DNA of 7,399 nt, from NCBI GenBank assembly GCA_015662405.1, contig DQUE01000189.1, positions 1-7,399 of the forward strand, given 5' to 3'. A program made the translations under genes and the position numbers. Under the pieces are notes generated by a model, which worked only from the letters and a program-made list of their open reading frames with translations, did no database searches and was not told where the DNA came from. This document shows positions 1 to 7,212 of the stretch, piece by piece. This stretch comes from Sulfurimonas autotrophica. GTDB lineage: Bacteria; Campylobacterota; Campylobacteria; Campylobacterales; Sulfurimonadaceae. Within the stretch, counting starts at the first letter, position 1. The number at the start of each line of letters is the position of its first letter.

Positions 1-251
1 CGATCAAACAGTGTTTTTGCTTTTTTCAAAGATGCCATTTTGATATATCTCTTTTTTTCTAAATAATCAAGCCCTTTTTTTCCTAAAAAATAATTCACAC
101 ATGACCCAAATGTATTGCCTAGTGTTGCAACACTTAAGAGAGCATAAATATTATGGCCAGCCATAATATCATAAGCTAGTACTGCCTCACTTACTACCGG
201 TAAAAATGTTGCAGCACTAAACGCACTCAAAAAAAGCGTAAAATAGACCAA
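1..251 (-). CDS. YqaA/DedA-like inner-membrane protein (partial, N-terminal part)
   Basis: My translation of the minus strand gives about 83 residues running off the window edge. They contain a hydrophobic first helix (FTLFLSAFSAATFLP), a second hydrophobic stretch (IYALLSVATLGNTFG), then GNTFGSCVNYFLGK and KKAKTLFDR. This matches, from memory, E. coli YqaA (SAFLSATLLPG-type start, GNSLGGLTN, then a WLKRYG-like segment), a small relative of the DedA/SNARE-associated family of multi-pass membrane proteins. The function of YqaA itself is not established; some DedA proteins affect lipid carrier or phospholipid flipping. Start choice is uncertain. A TTG at 251-249, just after the mfd stop, gives the family's usual short N-terminus but has only a weak ribosome site. 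In-frame ATGs at 317 and 314 would add 21-22 basic residues and overlap mfd by over 60 bases. It follows mfd with no terminator, so it is probably co-transcribed. The family call is fairly firm; the start is not. Confidence 0.72.
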   Translation of the reverse strand, partial: MVYFTLFLSAFSAATFLPVVSEAVLAYDIMAGHNIYALLSVATLGNTFGSCVNYFLGKKGLDYLEKKRYIKMASLKKAKTLFD

Positions 252-252
252 A

Positions 253-3243
253 TTACAAAACTTTTGCTTTGTTGTTTCGTAAATAATAAAGCGTTGCTTT
301 AATAATATCGTCATCATCCCTTGAATCAGATTTTATCGTCTCTTTAGAGTCATTGGTGTAAGTAAATGTAATATTTTGCCCATAATTTGCTATGGTTTTT
401 ATTTTTTTCTCTAACGATAAAAGCTTTATAACCATAAGGGCAAAAAACTGTTTGGTAGGAGTGTCTAGTTCACCAAAACGATCAATGACCTCCTCTTCAA
501 TTTCATAAATTTCTATTGCAGTTTCACATTGAGAGAGTCTTCTGTATATATCCAATCGCAGTCTGTCTTCTTTTACAATCTCATCACTAATAAATGCAGA
601 TATAGTAAGCTTGACATCTACCTTTGCTCTCTCTCCTTTAGCACTATTACTTAACTCTTTTATAGCATCTTCAAGCATTCTCAGATAGAGCGAATAGCCT
701 ATATTTTTAATGTGTCCACTTTGTGCATCACCAACAAGATTTCCACCACCGCGAATCTCTAAGTCATGATGTGCAAGCACAGAGCCTGAACCCAAAAAGG
801 AGTTTGATTCAAGTGCCAAAAGTCGTTTTTTTGCCTCATCTGTAAGGTTTTCTTTGTTTTGTACAATCAAATAGGCAAAACCTTCACTCTCTCCACGACC
901 AACACGTCCTCGAAGCTGGTGTAGATCTGCCATTCCAAATCTATCTGCACCATCTACAATAATAGTATTGACACGAGGCATATGAATACCACTCTCAATG
1001 ATAGAGGTTGCCATCATCAAGTCATACTCCCCTGCTTCAAACTTTAACAGCTCTTTTTCGCTCTCGAGTGCTGCTACTTTTGAATGCAGCATGACAATTC
1101 TCAAATCCGGTAAAAGCGCTTGCAACTCTCCCTTTTTAATTGACATATGATCGATTGAGTTATGCACATAAAAGATCTGCCCACCACGACGCAACTCTCT
1201 AAGTATTACCTCTTTTATCAATTTTTCATCATACTCTTTGACAAATGTTCTCACTCCCTGTCTCTGCTTAGGTGGCGTCAAAAGCTGACTCATTGTTTTA
1301 ATAGAGCTGAGTGCCTGATTGAGTGAACGCGGAATCGGTGTTGCACTCATAGAGAGCAGATGCACATTATGATAGAGCTCTTTGATCTTCTCTTTTTGCT
1401 TCACACCAAATTTATGCTCTTCATCTATAATAACAACGCCAAGCCTCTTAAATGTAAGTCCAAAGAGTGCATGTGTTCCAACAACACAATCTATCTCCCC
1501 ACTTGCAAGCCCTTGAATAACTGCTTTTTTCTCTTTTGCAGTTACAAATCTGTCAAGTTTTGCATAACGAATACCTAAACCTGCAAAACGCTCATCCAAA
1601 GAGCGCCAATGCTGAGCAGAAAGCAGTGTTGTGGGAACAATAAATGCCGACTGATAGCCTGATCTATATGCTGCATAGATAGTATTGAGCGCAATTTCTG
1701 TCTTTCCAAAACCAACATCTCCACTGAGCAATCTATCCATAATATGACCTGAACTCATCTGCTGCAAAATTGCATCAACTGCCTCTATTTGATCCTCTGT
1801 GTATTCAAATCCTGCAAGTGCTTGAAACTCTTGTAACTCTTTTTTTGCAAGTGAAATTTTCGGTGCTTTTATAAGTGCTCTTGTAGCAGCAGTATGCACA
1901 ATCTCTCCTGCAATTTCAAGAAGTCTTTTACGCACTTTTGCTTTGAGTTTGCCAAAACTTCCTTTTCCAAGCCTATCAAGTACAGGTGTTGCACCTCCTC
2001 CTGCAATATAGCGATCAATAAAATCTAAATTCTCTACAGGAAGCAGTACTTTGTCATCACCAACATATTTAATGACTATAAAATCTTTCACCCCTCCAAG
2101 AATCTCTGCTTGTTCAATCTTTTCAAAAACTCCTACACCATAATCTTCATGGACAACATAATCACCAGCTTTTAGATCATCTAAGAGAATTGAACTCTTT
2201 CTTCTGCGCCGTTTTCTCTCTGGCTTATTAAGCGATACCACTAACTCATCAGGTGTTACAATATTGACTATATAGGGTGCTTTTATGATTGTTATATTGT
2301 CTGTATCGTAAATACCTGCTTGTTTCAAGGTAGCATTATTTGCAGCAATGAGTGTTATCTTTTTATTATTATGCACTTGTAAAAGTTGTGCGACATTTGT
2401 CACAACAAGCTCTTTTACCGCATCATCCGCTTCTAAAATCTCTACATTAAAAGCGTCTCTTGGAAGTTGTGGATTATTGATTCCATACGCATCTTTTAAA
2501 AGATTATCTAAATTTCTTACAAGTTTGACATTTTTGTCTGCTAAAAAATTTTCTGCTAACTCATCAAGATGCCAAAAACCTAGCGAAGCGATATCTCTGC
2601 TGAGTGTATCAAATGGACTCTTTTCTATTTTCTCATTCAGTAGATTATAGTTTTTTTCATCCAGAGCATAAAAAGCACTTCTTATCTCTAAGCGCTCCAA
2701 CTCATCACCAACTGTTCTTTGTGATTCAAGTAAAAACTCTTTTATCTGCTCTATCTCATTATCAAAGAGTGAAATTCTCACAGGATTACATGTCAGAGGC
2801 ACAAAAATATCTATAATATCTCCACGAAAAGAGATCTCTCCCTCCACCTGAACCATATCGACAAAACTATAGCCCCAATAGAGCATCTGTTCTTTAAACT
2901 TTTTTAAAGCAATTGTCTCTCCAAACTCCAAAGTCATACTACCTAGTATCTCTCTTTTTGGCAGATGAAAAAGCAATGTTTTTAAAGGAGAGATTATAAG
3001 TGGTTTTTTCGTGCTATTGTAATATTTTTGTAGTAAAAAAAAGAGTTCATGGAGCTCCTCTTTATAAGATCGTAAATCATCTCCATAGCTTGGTCTAAAA
3101 TCGGGAAACACAATCACATCTTGCTCAAAGAGCTTAGCTACACTCTCAAGTGCATGTGCCTCTTTGGCATCTTCACAAATGAGAAGATCAACTCTCTCCT
3201 TTGCTCTCTTTTTGAAGTGATGGAATAAAACCGCCTGAGACAT
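253..3243 (-). CDS. mfd: Transcription-repair coupling factor Mfd
   Basis: Mfd is a DNA translocase that displaces RNA polymerase stalled at lesions and recruits UvrA to start nucleotide excision repair. The 996-residue product shows the full order. A UvrB-homology region lies at about 1-340. A CarD-like RNA-polymerase-interacting domain follows from about 356 (DYVVHEDYGVGVF at 361-373). The superfamily 2 motor has Walker A GDVGFGKTE at 508-516, DEEH at 607-610, SATPIPR at 633-639 and QLRGRVGR at 776-783. LEIRGGGNLVG (about 828-838) comes before the C-terminal domain that masks UvrA binding. A very basic linker (RKRRRRK, 343-349) precedes the CarD-like domain. The protein is some 150 residues shorter than the E. 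coli enzyme (1148), as is usual in Campylobacterota. Its ATG overlaps the bactofilin stop by one base (TAATG), with only a poor Shine-Dalgarno match upstream, so coupled re-initiation is likely. No frameshift or missing motor motif is seen. Confidence 0.97.
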   Translation of the reverse strand: MSQAVLFHHFKKRAKERVDLLICEDAKEAHALESVAKLFEQDVIVFPDFRPSYGDDLRSYKEELHELFFLLQKYYNSTKKPLIISPLKTLLFHLPKREILGSMTLEFGETIALKKFKEQMLYWGYSFVDMVQVEGEISFRGDIIDIFVPLTCNPVRISLFDNEIEQIKEFLLESQRTVGDELERLEIRSAFYALDEKNYNLLNEKIEKSPFDTLSRDIASLGFWHLDELAENFLADKNVKLVRNLDNLLKDAYGINNPQLPRDAFNVEILEADDAVKELVVTNVAQLLQVHNNKKITLIAANNATLKQAGIYDTDNITIIKAPYIVNIVTPDELVVSLNKPERKRRRRKSSILLDDLKAGDYVVHEDYGVGVFEKIEQAEILGGVKDFIVIKYVGDDKVLLPVENLDFIDRYIAGGGATPVLDRLGKGSFGKLKAKVRKRLLEIAGEIVHTAATRALIKAPKISLAKKELQEFQALAGFEYTEDQIEAVDAILQQMSSGHIMDRLLSGDVGFGKTEIALNTIYAAYRSGYQSAFIVPTTLLSAQHWRSLDERFAGLGIRYAKLDRFVTAKEKKAVIQGLASGEIDCVVGTHALFGLTFKRLGVVIIDEEHKFGVKQKEKIKELYHNVHLLSMSATPIPRSLNQALSSIKTMSQLLTPPKQRQGVRTFVKEYDEKLIKEVILRELRRGGQIFYVHNSIDHMSIKKGELQALLPDLRIVMLHSKVAALESEKELLKFEAGEYDLMMATSIIESGIHMPRVNTIIVDGADRFGMADLHQLRGRVGRGESEGFAYLIVQNKENLTDEAKKRLLALESNSFLGSGSVLAHHDLEIRGGGNLVGDAQSGHIKNIGYSLYLRMLEDAIKELSNSAKGERAKVDVKLTISAFISDEIVKEDRLRLDIYRRLSQCETAIEIYEIEEEVIDRFGELDTPTKQFFALMVIKLLSLEKKIKTIANYGQNITFTYTNDSKETIKSDSRDDDDIIKATLYYLRNNKAKVL

Positions 3244-3659
3244 TAATTGCCTGTCTCTATTTTTGATGTGCTTGAAGTAGTACCTTTTTTTGGTGCAGTA
3301 TCTTTTCTAATAGATTTTCCCTCAAAAACTCCCTTAGCCTCAATTACTAATTCAGCAGAAGTAATTTCACCATTAACATGACCCGCTGCTTTTATCTCTA
3401 TCCTATCGGCATGAACACTCCCCTCTACGAGCCCTTGAACAATTAAACGTTTTGCTGTAATATCACCTTTAATATGTCCATTCTTTCCAACATTCACCTC
3501 CGTAGTAGAGTGAATCAATCCTTCCAACTCTCCGTCTATATACAAGTTACACAAAAGTTCTATTTCGCCTTTGATTTTCGCTCCAGTTGTGATAATTGTC
3601 GTGTTTGTGTCCGTTTTACCACCTTGATTAGTGATGTCGCCACTATTAAAGATTGCCAT
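3243..3659 (-). CDS. ccmA: Bactofilin, CcmA-type cell-shape scaffold protein
   Basis: Bactofilins polymerise into nucleotide-free filaments built from a short right-handed beta-helix. In H. pylori, CcmA positions peptidoglycan-modifying enzymes and is needed for helical shape. This 138-residue protein has a short N-terminal tail beginning MAIFN, a motif shared with H. pylori CcmA as I recall it. The bactofilin core at about 20-118 consists of repeated G-x-hydrophobic-x-G-x turns: KIKGEIE, YIDGELEG, HIKGDITA, LVEGSVHA, HVNGEITS, VFEGKS. A polar Lys/Ser/Thr-rich tail (119-138) follows. There is no membrane segment, so it is cytoplasmic, possibly touching the membrane through the N-terminus. Its first 100 bases are read in a second frame as the end of the M23 peptidase gene, and its stop shares a base with the mfd start. 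The adjacent peptidase is its expected partner. The family call is very secure; the shape role is by homology and context. Confidence 0.94.
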   Translation of the reverse strand: MAIFNSGDITNQGGKTDTNTTIITTGAKIKGEIELLCNLYIDGELEGLIHSTTEVNVGKNGHIKGDITAKRLIVQGLVEGSVHADRIEIKAAGHVNGEITSAELVIEAKGVFEGKSIRKDTAPKKGTTSSTSKIETGN

Positions 3660-4516
3660 GGTACTCTTTTCTCCTTTTCAAATATTTCGTTATAGTTTTG
3701 TTGTGTCCATTTTACAAAATAGTATGGGTTTAATGCACGATGCATAAACCGTATTTCATAATGCAAATGTGGCCCATTACTGAGTCCCGAATTGCCTGTA
3801 TAGGCAATAAGTTCCCCTTTTTTTACAAATTGACCTGATTTTACCACAATTTTATTTAAATGCCCAAAGTATGTCTTAAACCCATATACATGTGCTAAAA
3901 TAATCAATTTTCCAAAACCACTTCGCTTGTGTATACCTGCCCATTCCACTATTGCATCTGCTGTTGCATAGACAGGGGTCTTGAGTTTTGCTTTCATATC
4001 AATACCACGATGAAACTCCTGTTTTTGCAGTATAGGGTGTGCTCGCTTGCCAAACTTGCTTGTTATTCCACGATACTCAATAGGAGAGCCACTTGGAATA
4101 AGCTCAAGCAGTGTTGCACGGTGTGTAGAGTTAAGCATAGTCATATTTACTCTATCAGCTAAAGAGTCATCTGCAATTGGCTTGAGTCCTATAAGTGTTT
4201 CGATCTGAGACAAAGAGTCTGAAAGTTCATCAAGTTCTTTTTCTTTTTGCAAAAGGGATTGCGTAGTACGATTCATAGTTGCTTGCAACTCCTGGTTTTT
4301 ATGCAGCATCTTTTCATATGCTTGTACCACTTCTCTCTTCTTTGCTTGGAGTTTATCCATACTGGCATTGAGATATAAGATTGTTCCTGAAGCAATCAAT
4401 GCAATAGTGAGCAGAAACAACCCTGCGTACAAAAAAGCTTTTTTTATAAACTTATGCACATTAAATTGTTTAACACCGTTATCATCATGAATAGTAACTG
4501 TAAAATGATTATCCAC
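3560..4516 (-). CDS. csd1: Membrane-anchored M23 (LytM) peptidoglycan endopeptidase, Csd1-like
   Basis: This is a predicted periplasmic D,D-endopeptidase that cuts peptidoglycan crosslinks. The 318 residues comprise a cytoplasmic N-terminus (1-24), one membrane helix (about 25-50, AFLYAGLFLLTIALIASG), a coiled-coil stalk (about 52-110) and a LytM domain (about 145-267). The zinc and catalytic residues all appear present: H169 and D173 (HRGID), H219 (FGHL), and H250 and H252 (HLH). It therefore looks active, like H. pylori Csd1 (about the same length). A basic C-terminal extension follows; its last 32 residues are encoded within the bactofilin gene in another frame. The start is GTG at 4516-4514, supported by AAAGGAG four bases upstream, and overlaps the folC stop by eight bases. 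In H. pylori this position holds two M23 genes, csd2 then csd1; only one is here. The symbol is assigned by its place beside ccmA and its intact active site, and orthology with Csd2 cannot be excluded without a tree. Confidence 0.9.
   Translation of the reverse strand: MDNHFTVTIHDDNGVKQFNVHKFIKKAFLYAGLFLLTIALIASGTILYLNASMDKLQAKKREVVQAYEKMLHKNQELQATMNRTTQSLLQKEKELDELSDSLSQIETLIGLKPIADDSLADRVNMTMLNSTHRATLLELIPSGSPIEYRGITSKFGKRAHPILQKQEFHRGIDMKAKLKTPVYATADAIVEWAGIHKRSGFGKLIILAHVYGFKTYFGHLNKIVVKSGQFVKKGELIAYTGNSGLSNGPHLHYEIRFMHRALNPYYFVKWTQQNYNEIFEKEKRVPWQSLIVATSLIKVVKRTQTRQLSQLERKSKAK
3671..3678 (-). promoter_or_regulatory. Ribosome binding site of the bactofilin gene, embedded in the peptidase coding region
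   Basis: AAAAGGAG on the minus strand, 11 bases before the ATG at 3659-3657, lies inside the peptidase gene where it encodes part of the Glu-Lys-Glu-Lys-Arg segment. The strong site shows that the bactofilin start is genuine and that the 100-base overlap is not an artefact of start choice. Confidence 0.75.
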
Positions 4517-5654
4517 TATACTCCTTTAAAAATATTTCTATCACACGAAAAGAGCCAAAAACCAAATAATTTTCATCACTCTTGAGTGTTTCAAATTTTT
4601 TATTCTCAATTCCTAAGCGCTCCATTACATGTAACAATTTATCTCTTTGTTCTATTCTCTCATCATCAACATCTATAATCTCTATATGGAGTATAATCGG
4701 TTTTAAGATTTGGAGAATCTCTTCATATTTTTTATCTCTATAACTATTATAAACCAATATATATTTATTCTCTTTTAATGTCTCACATATTCTTTTGGCT
4801 GCTAAAACATTATGTCCTACATCAACAAGTACATTTTTGCCAACTTGTGAAAGTCTGCCAAAGAGTTTTGCATTGTCAAAATTCTCTGCCTTATAGGCAA
4901 TATCCAAACTCTTTAAAGCAGCAATACTCAGCATTAAATTTTCTTGCAAATACTCTGCAAGCATATTTTTTTCTGTTATCTGCTCAATTTTTTCAAAATC
5001 ATTCGCATCAAGTAAGCTCTCATAATTCACAATTACTACATTTCTCTTTTTTGCTACTTCCTTGGCAACTGAAAAGACTTCTTTATAGGGCTGTTTGCCT
5101 AAAATAGCCTTCCTCTTTATAGCATTTAACTTTGTTGTTGCAATGGACTCTATGTCTGAACCTAAAAAAGCTTCATGGTCAAACCCAATAGGTGTCACTA
5201 AAGTTAAAATATTTTCAAACACGGCAGTTGCATCATATTCACCACCAAGTCCTGCCTCTAAGACTACATAATCACACTCTTGGTAGATAAAGAGTGCTAA
5301 AAGAGTTGTATATTCAAAATAGCTAAGTAGCTCCGCATCCTCTGCTGATAGGAGTGATAAGAGTTTTTGGTGCGCTTCATTAAGCAGTGCACTGTCCACA
5401 TCTGCTCCATTGAGCCAAATGCGCTCATTGAATGATATAATATGTGGAGAGGTGTAATGCCCTGTATGAAAACCTAAAGAGTGCAAAGCAGATGCTAAAA
5501 AACGCCCTGTAGTACCCTTACCATTTGTCCCTACTAAATGGATAATTTTTGGTATTTTTAGTGCACTTTTAATATTTTCATACACCCTAGGCATACGAGT
5601 ATAATCAATTTTTTCATAATAGAGTGGCTTTTTTTGCAGAAATTTTTCTAACAC
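4509..5654 (-). CDS. folC: Bifunctional folylpolyglutamate synthase / dihydrofolate synthase FolC
   Basis: FolC is an ATP-dependent ligase of the Mur family in the cytoplasm. It adds L-glutamate to dihydropteroate (dihydrofolate synthase) and further glutamates to folates. The 381-residue product has the P-loop GTNGKGT at 42-48, TSPH at 68-71, NERI at 76-79, FEYTT at 113-117, LEAGLGGEYDAT at 132-143, IGFDH at 156-160 and a K-rich segment (TTKLNAIKRKA) where the carbamylated lysine lies in relatives. The C-terminal domain carries LVDVGHN (276-282) in place of the usual D-G-A-H-N-P, and ends with LVFGSFRVIEIFL, matching the family's G-S-hydrophobic end motif. It starts with GTG two bases after the diguanylate cyclase stop. 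The only GGAG is 14 bases upstream, so initiation probably depends on coupling. The gene order folC-M23-ccmA-mfd is typical of Campylobacterota. Which of the two activities dominates cannot be told from sequence alone. Confidence 0.93.
   Translation of the reverse strand: MLEKFLQKKPLYYEKIDYTRMPRVYENIKSALKIPKIIHLVGTNGKGTTGRFLASALHSLGFHTGHYTSPHIISFNERIWLNGADVDSALLNEAHQKLLSLLSAEDAELLSYFEYTTLLALFIYQECDYVVLEAGLGGEYDATAVFENILTLVTPIGFDHEAFLGSDIESIATTKLNAIKRKAILGKQPYKEVFSVAKEVAKKRNVVIVNYESLLDANDFEKIEQITEKNMLAEYLQENLMLSIAALKSLDIAYKAENFDNAKLFGRLSQVGKNVLVDVGHNVLAAKRICETLKENKYILVYNSYRDKKYEEILQILKPIILHIEIIDVDDERIEQRDKLLHVMERLGIENKKFETLKSDENYLVFGSFRVIEIFLKEYSG
4521..4527 (-). promoter_or_regulatory. Ribosome binding site of the M23 peptidase gene, deciding the GTG start
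   Basis: AAAGGAG on the minus strand lies four bases before the GTG at 4516-4514, inside the final codons of folC. No in-frame ATG lies near this site; the next methionine is residue 53, beyond the membrane helix. A start there would lose the anchor, so the GTG is preferred. Confidence 0.72.
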
Positions 5655-5656
5655 TG

Positions 5657-7195
5657 TTATTTCTTATACTCCACTCTGTTTCTTCCCTCTTTTTTTGCTT
5701 TATAGAGATATTCATCAGCAGAATTGATAGTAGCTTCTAAAGAGACATGATCTGAGCGTTGCGCAACACCTGCGCTTACTGTAACTATAATCCGTTTTCC
5801 TTTATATACAAAACGTGCTTTTTCAACATGTTTTCTCACTTTCTCAGCAAAAATCACACCTCCTTGCAAGTCTGTCTCACTTAAGAGTGCTAAAAACTCT
5901 TCACCACCAAAACGTCCCACGATATCAACTGTTCGACTCTCTTTTTTGAGTATTTTTGCAAAAGCACTCAAAACGGCATCGCCGGCGTCATGTCCATAAA
6001 TATCATTTACTTTTTTAAAGTAATCTATATCTAACATTACAACTACAAAGTTACGACCATAACGCTTGTACTCCTCCTCTTTTGTATTCAGAAACTCATC
6101 AAGTGCGCGCTTATTATAGAGTTTTGTTAAAAAATCCTCTTTTGACTCTTGCTTCACTGCTTCAAGCTCTTTTTCAAGTGCATGTACTTTTTTGCTCAAA
6201 GCTTTTACTTCATCATTATGATCTTTTAAGTCTTTACTTAAAAGTTGGGTATTCTCTTCTAAAGCCACTGCTATGGTAAAGAGTTTTTTATGTGCTAATG
6301 CAAAATTTATTGCTGATTCTTCATTAAAAGATTCTAACTCTTTTTTAATTTTTTGTATCTCACTATTTGAGCTATCAGAACTCTCTATCATATTTATGAG
6401 TCGAAGTGATAATTTATCTAAAACACCATCAATAGATGCAACCATCTCTTTTACAGTCTCTTTGTCAAGAGCAATTCGTAAAGATATGGCAGATTTTATC
6501 TCATTTTCTACACTATCGCTCTCTATTAAAGCAGGGTTATTCCTAATCTTCTCACTTAAAGAGGCTATCGTATCATTCACACTCGAGGCAATTGAAGGAA
6601 CAAAAGAAGCGATGAGGAGTTTTGCCATTTTTTGTAGAGTAGCACTTTGTACATCTTTAGATGCTAAATGTAAATTTTTTATAGTTTTTTGTAAATCATT
6701 TGTATCTACTTCGCCATACTCTTTTAGTTTTTGTAAAAAAGTATCATCATAAGTTGTCAAAAAATTCACCCATCGTTGACGAAACTGATTAAGCTGTTCA
6801 GACCGTGCACCATTTTCTAAAAGATCAACTGTTTTTTGTGCTAGTTCACTCGCTTCTTTATTATGCAAAACCATAATAACCTGTAAAATTCTTTTGGCTA
6901 GGAGTGTTTGTGATTCAAGTGTTTCTGAGCATCGCGTAGGGCTTGTTCTATTGAGTTTTGCAATTAAAAAACGAATAAGTTCATACATCGTTTTAATATT
7001 ATAATTTTTTAACTCTTTTTGCAAATCTTTATTCATCATCGCAGAAAATTTTGTCAAATACTGACAATCTTCAATTTGTATCTTTGCTTTTTGCGCTTCT
7101 TTACAAAATGCTTCAGCATAAAAGTCAGGAGTTAGCAACTTCCCCTCAAGTTGTAATCTTTTAATAGCTCTGCTGATAACTGTTTGTATTGACAT
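5657..7195 (-). CDS. Cytoplasmic GGDEF-domain diguanylate cyclase with unrecognised helical N-terminus
   Basis: It is predicted to make cyclic di-GMP from two GTP. The 512 residues end in a complete GGDEF domain (about 350-510): DFLTKLYNKRAL at 354-365, LDIDYFKKVNDIYGHDAGD at 388-406, signature GGEEF at 430-434, and ADEYLYKAKKEGRNRV near the end. Aligned by spacing with PleD, the metal ligands are D389 and E432, the guanine contacts N397 and D406, and the product-inhibition I-site RxxD is R421-D424, so the enzyme looks active and feedback-regulated. Residues 1-300 are charged and mostly helical, with no obvious membrane span, signal peptide, PAS, GAF or response-regulator motif that I recognise. 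A coiled coil at about 315-350 leads into the catalytic domain, suggesting dimer-based control. The ATG is 7 bases from GGAGAAG and 17 bases after the upstream stop. The signal sensed is unknown. Confidence 0.93.
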   Translation of the reverse strand: MSIQTVISRAIKRLQLEGKLLTPDFYAEAFCKEAQKAKIQIEDCQYLTKFSAMMNKDLQKELKNYNIKTMYELIRFLIAKLNRTSPTRCSETLESQTLLAKRILQVIMVLHNKEASELAQKTVDLLENGARSEQLNQFRQRWVNFLTTYDDTFLQKLKEYGEVDTNDLQKTIKNLHLASKDVQSATLQKMAKLLIASFVPSIASSVNDTIASLSEKIRNNPALIESDSVENEIKSAISLRIALDKETVKEMVASIDGVLDKLSLRLINMIESSDSSNSEIQKIKKELESFNEESAINFALAHKKLFTIAVALEENTQLLSKDLKDHNDEVKALSKKVHALEKELEAVKQESKEDFLTKLYNKRALDEFLNTKEEEYKRYGRNFVVVMLDIDYFKKVNDIYGHDAGDAVLSAFAKILKKESRTVDIVGRFGGEEFLALLSETDLQGGVIFAEKVRKHVEKARFVYKGKRIIVTVSAGVAQRSDHVSLEATINSADEYLYKAKKEGRNRVEYKK

Positions 7196-7202
7196 TTATA
7201 TA

Positions 7203-7209
7203 CTTCTCC
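7203..7209 (-). promoter_or_regulatory. Ribosome binding site of the diguanylate cyclase gene
   Basis: GGAGAAG on the minus strand, seven bases upstream of the ATG at 7195-7193, in the 17-base gap after the lipoprotein stop. It is one of the best-spaced Shine-Dalgarno sites in the window and supports the chosen start. Confidence 0.8.
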
Positions 7210-7212
7210 ATA

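Noticed and set aside
151..166. Palindrome TTATGG-CCAG-CCATAA as a terminator or operator
   Set aside because: It lies inside the YqaA-like coding region, is AT-rich with a short stem, lacks a following U tract on the transcript, and is explained by the codons there.
2125..2200. CarD-like segment as a separate transcription regulator gene
   Set aside because: It is in frame within mfd and is the normal RNA-polymerase-interacting domain of that protein.
2348..2816. Two plus-strand open frames of 100 and 70 codons opposite mfd
   Set aside because: They mirror the coding pattern of mfd, overlap each other, and have no supporting motif.
3560..3659. Possible frameshift or fusion joining the peptidase and bactofilin
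   Set aside because: Each protein is full length with its own start, stop and domain, and the bactofilin has a strong ribosome site, so an overlap of two genes explains the data without a sequencing error.
3660..3720. Promoter in front of the bactofilin gene
   Set aside because: The region is coding for the peptidase; AT-rich words resembling a -10 box are frequent throughout, and no convincing -35/-10 pair stands out.
4778..5107. Plus-strand open frame of 109 codons opposite folC
   Set aside because: Antisense to folC motifs, composition rich in His, Leu, Gln and Ser, with no recognisable domain.
6273..6752. Plus-strand open frame of 159 codons opposite the diguanylate cyclase gene
   Set aside because: It is antisense to a well-supported gene. 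Its Ser/Phe/Leu-rich composition is what the complement of Lys/Glu/Asn-rich coding DNA gives, and no family motif is visible.
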